A program made the position numbers and the translations under genes. Positions 1 through 7,219 of a DNA stretch of 34,726 nucleotides are shown here, piece after piece. This DNA is from Gammaproteobacteria bacterium. GTDB lineage: Bacteria; Pseudomonadota; Gammaproteobacteria; Pseudomonadales; Azotimanducaceae. Under the pieces are notes generated by a model. That model saw nothing but the letters and a program-made list of their open reading frames with translations, searched no databases and had not been told where the DNA came from. Positions within the stretch are counted from its first letter, which is position 1, and the number at the start of each line of letters is the position of its first letter. The stretch covers positions 1-34,726 of the forward strand of contig JAPPAV010000079.1 of NCBI GenBank assembly GCA_026705345.1. The letters are read 5' to 3'.

Positions 1-73
1 GAGCTTGGTGTGCCGGCTCACTAGCTAAGCCGGTAAGTTGCACGAAGTAGGCCTCGCCTGCCTGGCCCGTCAT
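1..73 (-). CDS. Possible 5' end of a gene leaving the left edge
   Basis: On the minus strand an ATG at 73 opens a frame that stays open to the window edge and starts MTGQAGEAYFVQLTGLASEP. Just upstream, a GGAAGGAG Shine-Dalgarno sits six bases before another ATG at 105, which encodes only 11 residues and stops at 70-72; its TGA overlaps the ATG at 73 (ATGA). So this is either a short leader peptide coupled to a downstream gene, or one gene interrupted by a frameshift. The product is not recognised and only 24 codons are visible. Confidence 0.3.
   Translation of the reverse strand, partial: MTGQAGEAYFVQLTGLASEPAHQA
13..33. repeat. Short inverted repeat
   Basis: CCGGCT (13-18) and AGCCGG (28-33) can pair across a nine-base loop. 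No T-tract follows. It lies inside the possible partial gene, so it may simply be chance. Confidence 0.25.
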
Positions 74-105
74 GTCGTCACGGCTGCGTCACTGATTTGG
101 CACAT

Positions 106-597
106 CGCTTTCTCCTTCCTAGGCCCGTTCGAGGCCGGTTAACTGGACTGTGGGGCCTGACGTGGCGAGAGGGTCAAGCGTTCTCTTCGACGACGTTCGG
201 CGGGACCAGCTACCCCGGTAGCGCAAAACGACGCCGAGGCGGCTTCATGGCGACACGAGCTGACGAATTGCCGGTTATCACCTGCTGTCTCCGTCGGGTC
301 CTTGTGTTACCGCTTCTGCCTGCCCGATTGAGTCGCCAATTGAAGAGCAAGGCGGTTTGTTTCACGGAAAGGTTCGCGGGAACGCAACCGGCTATTCTTA
401 CGCATCGTGCCCGGAACGCGGCTCGTGTTCGCGTTGGCTACGTCGCCTTCTACGGACTGGACCCCTGAGCGACCAGGAACTCCGACGAAAATCAGCTCAG
501 TTTGATGGCCAGGGCGTTCTGGGAGGGTCCGACCGGTGGGCTCGACTTGCCGGCCGGAGAAACGGTAGAGTCGCCGACCGCTTCCGTGTGAGGGCCC
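106..597. other. Stretch with no recognised gene
   Basis: No frame here gives a product I recognise. The open frames present look like chance frames of high-GC DNA. The stretch lies between the possible minus-strand gene at the left edge and the plus-strand HIT gene, so it should hold the promoters of both, but I see no convincing -35/-10 pair. Confidence 0.4.
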
Positions 598-1044
598 ATG
601 GAAACCCTGTTGCCCGGTTCCGATCCCGGGTGCCCGTTCTGCCAAAACCTTGCCGGCGATCGGCGTTGCGCGTTCGTGAGTCGTTTGGACCGGGTGAGCT
701 CGTTCGTCAATCCCCGGCAATACCGTCCTGGGGCGACGCTGGTGATTCCGGACCGGCATGTGGCGACGGTATTCGACATGACTTCGGACGAGTGGGCCGC
801 CGTCACGGTGCATGCCAAACGGGTCGCGGCCGCCGCCTGCGCAGCGTTCGGAGCCCAGGACGTGAACATCTTCCAGAACAACGGCCCCAGCGCGGGGCAG
901 ACCGTCTTTCACGTGCATGTCCATGTCGTGCCGCGACCGGTGGGTGACGAAGGTTCCGCGATCTTCGGCGAGGCGTATTTCGAGAAGACCCCTATCGAGG
1001 AACGCCTGGCCATAGCCGAACGTATTCGGGAACACTTGCCGTGA
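598..1044 (+). CDS. HIT family (histidine triad) nucleotide hydrolase
   Basis: A 148-residue protein with the family signature HVHVHVVPR at residues 105-113. The histidine triad (His105, His107, His109) is the nucleotide-binding and catalytic motif of HIT hydrolases. N-terminal Cys12 and Cys15 form a CxxC pair of the kind that binds zinc in many HIT proteins, and the FQNNGPSAGQ stretch just before the triad is typical of Hint/Fhit-type enzymes. Known relatives hydrolyse phosphoramidates or dinucleoside polyphosphates in the cytoplasm; the substrate cannot be told here. The ATG follows a GAGGG. The gene stands alone and has no visible link to the secretion genes. Confidence 0.9.
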   Translation: METLLPGSDPGCPFCQNLAGDRRCAFVSRLDRVSSFVNPRQYRPGATLVIPDRHVATVFDMTSDEWAAVTVHAKRVAAAACAAFGAQDVNIFQNNGPSAGQTVFHVHVHVVPRPVGDEGSAIFGEAYFEKTPIEERLAIAERIREHLP

Positions 1045-1429
1045 TCGATGCCGGGGGCGCAACCGACGAACGCCCGTTGGCAACCGTTGCCAGGGCCACC
1101 GAACTCCTGGTCGTCCGGGATCCGGTTGAGGGTCTCCATGAGTTCGGGTTGTTCGTCGGGGAGAGGCGTGCGAGCGTCGACCAGGATCCCCTCGCTGGCG
1201 TTACGCGATGGCGATCGTATTTGTCAATGAGATAAACGAGAGTTCAAAGGCTATGCGAAGCAGGTTAGATCACTCCTATGTCGGATTTCCCTCCGCCCCT
1301 CATTTGCCGAAAACAACGGCCGGGCATACGGCAATCCGTACGAGCAATACAATTCGTCCGACGACAAGCTGGCGCGATGCCTCCGACAACGGCCAATCCG
1401 CGGCAATGCTCAGGAGAAGGAGATCACGC
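1045..1429. other. Intergenic stretch upstream of the substrate-binding protein gene
   Basis: No gene is clearly supported. A minus-strand frame running through about 1230-1045 reads like protein (EGILVDARTPLPDEQPEL followed by METLNRIPDDQEF) but overlaps the HIT gene and has no recognised family, so it may be a gene remnant or chance. The promoter of the substrate-binding protein must lie here. The stretch around 1205-1340 is less GC-rich than its surroundings, but I see no clear -35/-10 pair. Confidence 0.35.
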
Positions 1430-2524
1430 ATGCGTGCCACTTCGGTCGGTCGGATGGCCGGTTTGCTGCTGGCCGCGTTGGTCGTGCTCGGACCTGGCTA
1501 TTCGGCGGCCGAGTCCGTGACAGTCGTCTCCTGGGGCGGTTCTTACGCCGATGCTTGCGAGGCCGCCTATCTCGAGCCGTTCGCTGCCGATACCGGTATC
1601 GAGGTCGCTCTTGATGACTACAACGGCGGCCTGTCGGAGATCCGCTCTCAGGTGGAGGCAGGCAACGTCCACTGGGACATCGTCGACATCCAGTTTCCCG
1701 ATCTGGTCCGGGGTTGCGACGAGGGGCTCTTCGAGACTCTCGACGTCTCGCTGCTGGCGCCAGGGGCGGACGGTTCGGCGCCCGAGGACGACTTCTATCC
1801 GAACCTGATCAGCGAGTGCGGCCTTGCCATGTTGTTCTTCTCAACCATCGTCGCCTACAACCACGAACGGACGACTGGCGAGGTTCCCGACGCCATCCAG
1901 GACTTCTTCGACCTAGACCGGTTCCCCGGACGACGGGGCATGCGTCGCACCCCGCTGGCGAATCTGGAATTTGCGCTCATGGCGGACGAAGTCCCGGCGT
2001 CCGAGGTCTATGCCCTCCTGAATACCAGGGAAGGCGTCGACCGGGCCTTCCGGAAGCTTGACACTATCAAGGACCAAGTGGTGTGGTGGGATGCGGGCGC
2101 CCAGCCGCCCCAAATGCTCGCCGACGGCGAAGTGGTCATGACGACCGCCTACAATGGCAGGATCTTCAATGCCCAGGTGCTAGAGGATCAGCCGTTCACG
2201 ATTGTCTGGCACGGGCAGGTGCTCGAGATCAGCAATCTCGCGATCGTGTCCGGGTCGGCGAACCTGGCGGCAGCACGTCAACTCCTGGCGTACGCATCCC
2301 GTCCTGCGTCGATGGCTGCCGTCAGCCGCTATATTGCGTACAGCCCCTCGCGGTACTCCGCCGAGGGGTTGATCTCCAACCACCTTGCCACGGGAGTGGC
2401 GATGGCTGGTCACATGCCGAACGCACCCGAGAACACCAAGTTGGCGTTGCGCAGCGACTGGTCGTGGTGGGCCGACAACGGAGAAGACATGAACGAACGG
2501 TTCGGGTCCTGGCTGGTGCGTTGA
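1430..2524 (+). CDS. ABC transporter substrate-binding protein, spermidine/putrescine type
   Basis: A 364-residue exported protein. It begins with a signal peptide (MRATSVGRMAGLLLAALVVL, cut near the AA-ES at about residue 27), followed by VTVVSWGGSYADACEAAYLE, the opening strand of PotD-like extracytoplasmic solute-binding proteins (COG0687). Relatives bind polyamines or similar small cations in the periplasm. The frame is open further upstream, but the ATG at 1430 was chosen because AGGAGAAGGAG precedes it and it starts the signal peptide. No permease or ATPase gene follows, so it is an orphan here. A TTG overlapping its stop (TTGA, 2521) could have started the next gene of a former operon. 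Confidence 0.85.
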   Translation: MRATSVGRMAGLLLAALVVLGPGYSAAESVTVVSWGGSYADACEAAYLEPFAADTGIEVALDDYNGGLSEIRSQVEAGNVHWDIVDIQFPDLVRGCDEGLFETLDVSLLAPGADGSAPEDDFYPNLISECGLAMLFFSTIVAYNHERTTGEVPDAIQDFFDLDRFPGRRGMRRTPLANLEFALMADEVPASEVYALLNTREGVDRAFRKLDTIKDQVVWWDAGAQPPQMLADGEVVMTTAYNGRIFNAQVLEDQPFTIVWHGQVLEISNLAIVSGSANLAAARQLLAYASRPASMAAVSRYIAYSPSRYSAEGLISNHLATGVAMAGHMPNAPENTKLALRSDWSWWADNGEDMNERFGSWLVR

Positions 2525-2763
2525 CGCCTTTCCGAGCTCGAACGATCTTCCTGGCGTTGCCCCTCGCCGGGAGTCATGCGGCGGCTTGGGCAGGGGCAAA
2601 CCACTCCGCTCTAGGCGCGCCGGGTCGTGTGGCGCCGGGTTTATCAACGTCCGACCCGCCGCACTTTGGATTGTCGGTCCTGTCTTGCAGTACCGGTCGG
2701 CTCGACCTCCGGTACTTCGGCGTTGCTGGTTGCGAACGTCAGTCCAGGCAGCAAGGCTTGTAG
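2521..2763 (+). pseudogene. Possible remnant of an ABC permease start
   Basis: A TTG at 2521 overlaps the stop of the binding-protein gene and opens an 80-codon frame whose first residues, RARTIFLALPLAG, resemble the cytoplasmic start and first membrane helix of PotB-like permeases. After that the hydrophobicity is lost. This could be a permease truncated or frameshifted almost at once, or chance. The rest of the 2525-2789 gap shows nothing recognisable. Confidence 0.2.
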
Positions 2764-2789
2764 TCGTCCGTCGCCGATTGAGACTCGAC

Positions 2790-3797
2790 ATGCCGCGACC
2801 TACCGCGTTGGCGCGAACTCCGGGCAGCGCTAGAGCCCTTGCAAGTTGGGCGATTGGCGGGAGACGGCGGATCGCGGCGACCTTTTCGGCCGGTTTCGTC
2901 GCAAACGCTGCGCTCGCGATGCAACTGACGTTGGGCGCAGCGTTTCCGGCGTCCGCGTTGGCCGAGAATCGGGAGGATCAGGGCTTGAACACCGACTACA
3001 CCCCAGGTAGCCGCTTTCGGGACTGCCCCGCGTGTCCCGAAATGGTCGTTTTGCCGCCAGGCACGTTCGTCATGGGTTCGCCCGAAACCGAGGCGGGCCG
3101 GCGATCGAACGAAGGACCGGCACACCCGGTAACGATCCGGAAGGCATTCGCATTGGGGGTCAAGGAGGTCACGTTCGCCGAATGGGAGGTCTGCGTCGAC
3201 GACGGGGGCTGCAATGGCTATCGGCCGAAGCGCCGGTTCTTCGGGCGCGATTGGGGTCATCCGCAGTATCCGGTGACGCGGGTCGACCCCAACGACATCG
3301 AGCCCTACTTGGCGTGGCTTTCCCAAAAGACCGGCGAGCATTTCCGCCTGCCGAGCGAAGCCGAATGGGAGTACGCCGCACGGGCAGGCACGACAACTCC
3401 GTACTACACCGGCGACACCCTTTCCCAGGACCAGGCCAACTACGGCCGGTACTTCGTCGGCAGGCCGGTCGCCGTCGGCACCTACCCACCCAATCCGTTC
3501 GGGCTCTACGACATGCTCGGCAACGTCGCCGAGTGGTGCGCGGACTGCTGGAACGGGAACTACGCGGGTGCCCCCACGGACGGCAGCGCCTGGCGGTCCG
3601 GAAACTGCGACCGGTTCGTGCTACGCGGCGGCCATTGGGCCAGCGATGCGGAGGGTTTTCGGACGGGCGTCACGCCGCGAGATTTACGTGCAGCAAGCCG
3701 CGGTTTCGGCCCGCCTCCGACCAACGCCCTGCGGCGGCGCTTCAAGGTCGGTGGCCGTGACGTCGTGATCGGATTCCGTGTCGCGCGCGACCTGTGA
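2790..3797 (+). CDS. Exported SUMF1/FGE-fold protein without FGE catalytic cysteines
   Basis: A 335-residue protein. The N-terminus has a long basic then hydrophobic stretch ending AFPASALAEN, consistent with export. The rest is a formylglycine-generating-enzyme (SUMF1) fold: VVLPPGTFVMGSPETEAG, KEVTFAEWEVC, RLPSEAEWEYAARAG, NPFGLYDMLGNVAEWCADCW, RGGHW and a final IGFRVARDL. True FGEs carry an active-site cysteine pair just after the RGG(S/H)W strand; here RGGHWASDAEGFRTG has none, so sulfatase activation is unlikely. Such domains are widely reused as C-type-lectin-like or regulatory modules. The start at 2790 is the first ATG giving a plausible export signal; the frame is open back to 2586. 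No sulfatase gene is nearby. Confidence 0.8.
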   Translation: MPRPTALARTPGSARALASWAIGGRRRIAATFSAGFVANAALAMQLTLGAAFPASALAENREDQGLNTDYTPGSRFRDCPACPEMVVLPPGTFVMGSPETEAGRRSNEGPAHPVTIRKAFALGVKEVTFAEWEVCVDDGGCNGYRPKRRFFGRDWGHPQYPVTRVDPNDIEPYLAWLSQKTGEHFRLPSEAEWEYAARAGTTTPYYTGDTLSQDQANYGRYFVGRPVAVGTYPPNPFGLYDMLGNVAEWCADCWNGNYAGAPTDGSAWRSGNCDRFVLRGGHWASDAEGFRTGVTPRDLRAASRGFGPPPTNALRRRFKVGGRDVVIGFRVARDL

Positions 3798-4096
3798 ACA
3801 CCACCGGTACAGTTCGCGGTGCGGGTCGGGTGCCTGAGCCGTTCGTAGCAGGTTGGAACATGGCAAAGTGACCGATGGAGCCTAATGGGTCCAATAAATA
3901 TAATAAAAACAATCAAATGTATTGTGTTTAGATAATTTGCATCAATATAGGCGCGCTCGGGCGAAACTTCGTGATGTTTGTTGAGAATGTCGTCGGCGTG
4001 TTCGCCCCGAACGGGTTTGTCACGCACGCGTGACAACGGGTGGTTGGCGGATGGTCGGGTAGAGGGCATCCGACGATCGGCAAACGCTAATGCTTC
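3798..4096. other. Convergent intergenic region with an AT-rich island
   Basis: This gap lies between two converging genes and contains no supported gene. Positions 3891-3950 are strikingly AT-rich for this window (runs such as AATAAATATAATAAAAAC). The island includes ACAAT/ATTGT arms separated by seven bases. A strong stem-loop lies at 4017-4036 (listed separately). Confidence 0.6.
4017..4036 (-). terminator. Stem-loop 3' of the MalT-like regulator gene
   Basis: TTGTCACG (4017-4024) and CGTGACAA (4029-4036) form a perfect 8-bp stem with the tetraloop CACG. A smaller CCCG-AA-CGGG hairpin is adjacent (4006-4015). The stem lies about 60 bases past the regulator stop on the minus strand. No U-run follows, so it may be a weak terminator, an mRNA 3' stabiliser or a protein-binding palindrome. 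Confidence 0.4.
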
Positions 4097-6856
4097 TTAG
4101 AGCGGGGATCCGGGGAGGATGCCGAGGGCGCGGGCGCGATGGACGGCATCGAGTCGGCTACGGGCGCCGAGTTTGGCGAAAAGCTTGCGGACTTGGTAGC
4201 GGACGCGGTCGTAGGTGAGGCCGAGGTCCCTCGCGATCTGACCGTCGGCGTGGTGCTCGAGGCGTTTGAGAACGTCGAGTTCCCGGGCTGTGAGCGTTGG
4301 TACTGCTGATGTGGGGGCCGGCGCGGGGGCAGCGAGCGCGCCGCCGAGGGCGCGGGCGGCACTGGCGATGGTCTTTTTCTCCGAATGTTCCGCGACGTGT
4401 GCGAGCAGGGGGGCGGCTACCTCGCGTTCGCGGGCGAGCGGGCGGGCATAGTCGGCGTGCCGGAAGAGGCCGAGGTAGGCTTGGAGGTGCGCTGCTGCGC
4501 GGTCCGGACAACCGGCGTGGGATTCGAGGCGCATCGATAGCGCAAGCGCACGCATCCGTGTTCGTACAAGGCGGCGCGATGCGGTTGCCTCGTCTAGGCG
4601 GTGGGCGAGGTCGCGCGCCGCCTTGAAGTCGGCACAGGCGATCAAAAGGCGCAGACGCGCGCATGCCATCGCTTCGACCTCCCGCCAGCGGTAGACGGCG
4701 AAGTCGAGGCAGGCGTCGTCGCGACCCGGCAAGTCGTCGCCATGCCAGGCGCGTCGCGCATCTTCCACGCGGCCGGCGATTACGAGGATCGAGACCCGCA
4801 TCGCGGATAGCAAAGTGGCGAGTGCCGTGCGTTCGGTGCGGCGGGCGAAGTCGCGGGCGCTGAGGACGGTTGCCAGCGCTCGATCGGGCGCACCGCTGGC
4901 GATCGCGAATTCGGCGGCGACACCGACGTTGGCGGCGTATATGTCGTGCGATGCGCCGGACTCGCTGAGCAGGCGAGTGGAGACGGTTGGCGAGGCGAGC
5001 GGGCGCGCGCTCACGTTGCGCTCGAGTTCGAGTTCGGCTGCGAGTATTTCGCCGAACATGACCGTGCCGGTGTCCCCAAGGTGCGCCTCGCGCGCGAGCG
5101 CGAGCGCAGCTTGATAACGGCCGGAGGCATCCGCTGTGCGACCTTGGGCCATCGCGGCGATCCCGAGTTGGAGGTCGAGATGCGGCGAAAGGTACTGGGT
5201 GTGGTGGCCCAGGTCGGCGCGGGCGTACTCCGCCTCGGTGGTGGCGCGGTCGAACTCAGCCATGTCGGTGAGCGAAAGGCACATCCCTTGGCGCAGCATG
5301 CCGCGCACCATGGGGTCGAGGTCCGGCTCCGCCACGAGCGCCGAACCAACGTCGACGAGTTCGCTGAAGTGCTCCAGCGGCGAACAACCGAGGACGTGGA
5401 GAATACCGAGGATCAGGAGGTGGTTACGGTCCATGGAGCGAACGTCGGCGTTGCGGAAACCATCACCTGGGGCGGCGGCTTGGTAGACCCGGCGAGCTCC
5501 CTCCATATCGCCGGATAGGGCGCGGACGAGGCAGCGCACGAGGGCAAGGCGCGGGTGTGCGGCAACGAGGTCAGCGGTCAGATAGTTGTCCATGACCTGC
5601 AGGGCGTCGAAACCGCGGCCGATCCACAGGGCGACGGGGTCTGCGCTGGCAGCGACGTCGGCAAGCAGTTCGGGATCGCCCGCCTCAGCGGCGTGGCGCA
5701 GTGCCTCGACGACATGGTCACGGCGCGAGAGGCCCCGGGCGATCGCGGCGTGGACGGCGCGGTAGCGTTGCGGATTCTCGCGGAAGCGGCGTTCGGCGCA
5801 GTGGTCACGGATGAGAGGGTGAAGCTGCGCTGCGTTCGTGCCGCCAGCCGTCCGCAGCAGGCCGGCGAGCGGCGCCATGGTGCGGATTCGGCGCCGCGAG
5901 TTGGCGCGCCCGGTGGCTTCATCGATTAGCTCCGGGTCGATCCAGTCGAACAGTGAAATGTCCAGCAGGAACTCGCGGTCGTCGTCGTCGAGACCGCGCA
6001 ACAAGCGAGCGTCGATCCACGCGGCGGCGGCATCGTCGGTGACGGGATCGCTTGGCGGGGCACCCGCACCTAGGGCATTGCGGTGGATGGTCAGCGCAAT
6101 CGGCCAGCCCGCCGAGTAATCCGCGATGGACGCCAGTTCGCGGCGTGACAGGCGGCTGCCGAAGAACCGGCCGACGTCGGCGCGGGAAAAGCACAGGTCC
6201 TCGACCGTGAGTGTCCCGCCGCGACCGTCGAGCAGACGCGTGGCGATGTCGAGGCCCGGCGGGCGTTCGCGGAAGGCGAGCGCTATGGACAGCCGGCGTG
6301 GTGCCGCCTCGAGGAATGCGTTGAGGAGTGCCACCGCGTCGGGATTTCGCAGGTGCTCGACCTCGTCCAGCGCGAGTATGCAGGGTGCTTGGACGTGGCG
6401 GATGGCCCGGATGAGCAGGTTAGCTCGGTACTGGGCCTGCGTGTCGGACTCGCGCTCCCCGGGGGACGCTGCGACATCGGTGACAGCGTCGAAGGTTGCG
6501 ATGCCGGCGCGCTCGAAGGATAGCGCCAGGTACATGGCGAGCGCCGCGGGGTCATCGGCATCGCCCAGTTCCAGCCAGGCGACCGGGACATCGGCGTCGC
6601 GTAGCCGCCGACAGCAGGCGGCGAGCAGTGCCGTCTTGCCGAATCCCCCGGGCGCTTGGAGGACGGTGAGTTCGCGGCCCGTGGGCATGCAGCGCTCTTC
6701 GAGTTCGGCCCGGCGGACGTATCCCGGCACCGGATCCGGAATCTCGACTTTGTGCTCGCGCAACCAGGGCGGAAACGGTTCCGCGTCGAGAACCAAAGGA
6801 TCCGGCTGGGGCGCACCCTGTCCGGTTCCGGGTCCGGGCGATACGTCGTCGTCCAT
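4097..6856 (-). CDS. MalT-like ATPase / LuxR-type transcriptional regulator
   Basis: A 919-residue protein of the LAL (large ATP-binding LuxR) architecture. Near the N-terminus is a P-loop, QAPGGFGKTALL (Lys74), followed by a Walker B-like CILALDEVEHL. A long alpha-helical middle with TPR-like pairs follows. The last 65 residues are a LuxR helix-turn-helix (LTARELDVLKRL, then DGQIARDLGLTYDRVRYQVR and KLGARSRLDAVHRARALGIL). In MalT the ATPase and sensor domains bind an inducer and ATP, oligomerise, and activate transcription. The ATG at 6856 was chosen for the AGGAG ten bases upstream; the frame extends back to 6970. It is divergent from the T3SS operon, which makes it the likely local regulator; that role is inference. 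No AraC-type ExsA homologue is seen. Confidence 0.85.
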   Translation of the reverse strand: MDDDVSPGPGTGQGAPQPDPLVLDAEPFPPWLREHKVEIPDPVPGYVRRAELEERCMPTGRELTVLQAPGGFGKTALLAACCRRLRDADVPVAWLELGDADDPAALAMYLALSFERAGIATFDAVTDVAASPGERESDTQAQYRANLLIRAIRHVQAPCILALDEVEHLRNPDAVALLNAFLEAAPRRLSIALAFRERPPGLDIATRLLDGRGGTLTVEDLCFSRADVGRFFGSRLSRRELASIADYSAGWPIALTIHRNALGAGAPPSDPVTDDAAAAWIDARLLRGLDDDDREFLLDISLFDWIDPELIDEATGRANSRRRIRTMAPLAGLLRTAGGTNAAQLHPLIRDHCAERRFRENPQRYRAVHAAIARGLSRRDHVVEALRHAAEAGDPELLADVAASADPVALWIGRGFDALQVMDNYLTADLVAAHPRLALVRCLVRALSGDMEGARRVYQAAAPGDGFRNADVRSMDRNHLLILGILHVLGCSPLEHFSELVDVGSALVAEPDLDPMVRGMLRQGMCLSLTDMAEFDRATTEAEYARADLGHHTQYLSPHLDLQLGIAAMAQGRTADASGRYQAALALAREAHLGDTGTVMFGEILAAELELERNVSARPLASPTVSTRLLSESGASHDIYAANVGVAAEFAIASGAPDRALATVLSARDFARRTERTALATLLSAMRVSILVIAGRVEDARRAWHGDDLPGRDDACLDFAVYRWREVEAMACARLRLLIACADFKAARDLAHRLDEATASRRLVRTRMRALALSMRLESHAGCPDRAAAHLQAYLGLFRHADYARPLAREREVAAPLLAHVAEHSEKKTIASAARALGGALAAPAPAPTSAVPTLTARELDVLKRLEHHADGQIARDLGLTYDRVRYQVRKLFAKLGARSRLDAVHRARALGILPGSPL

Positions 6857-7219
6857 TGTCCGTGGGTCTCCTATCCGCAGGCGGCTTATGCGGGGTGTTG
6901 AGGAGCCTAGTGTACAGGCATAGACGCGCCCGTCGGTGGAAGTGCTGGGCGTTTCCCCGACCTTCAACACCGAACCGGCCTAGTGTCGGTCAACAGTGCA
7001 AAAACGCCATGGCCGAACCGGCTTTCTGTTTTGGCGTGGCGCTTTCCTGCGGTCCATTGCGGCCTTGAGGAGCGAGATGGGCGTCTCGAAAAGCCAAAGG
7101 AACGGCCGGTCGCTGTGACGGTTGGTCTGGTGGACTGCGGCCGGGGACGCGGCGTTGACCGAGTCCGTTGCCGTCACTATAGTCTGCCGCCTGGACTTAC
7201 TTGATGGGCGGCGCGCTGC
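6857..7219. promoter_or_regulatory. Divergent regulatory region between the regulator and T3SS block 1
   Basis: The 363-base gap separates the minus-strand regulator from the plus-strand T3SS operon. It contains a sigma70-type promoter (listed separately) and a 10-bp direct repeat CCGAACCGGC at 6970-6979 and 7013-7022, 43 bases apart. ACGCCA (7005-7010) recurs inverted as TGGCGT about 25 bases on, around the second repeat copy. These repeats are candidate binding sites for the MalT-like protein; that is inference. Confidence 0.45.
7155..7183 (+). promoter_or_regulatory. Sigma70-type promoter for T3SS block 1
   Basis: TTGACC at 7155-7160 and TATAGT at 7178-7183 are separated by exactly 17 bases, each one mismatch from consensus (TTGACA, TATAAT). 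Transcription would start near 7190, about 30 bases before the GTG at 7220 and 50 before the ATG at 7241. It is the best promoter match I found in the window. Confidence 0.65.

Noticed and set aside
307-1083. A 258-codon minus-strand frame opposite the HIT gene
   Set aside because: The plus-strand HIT signature is unambiguous and the antisense product has no recognisable feature.
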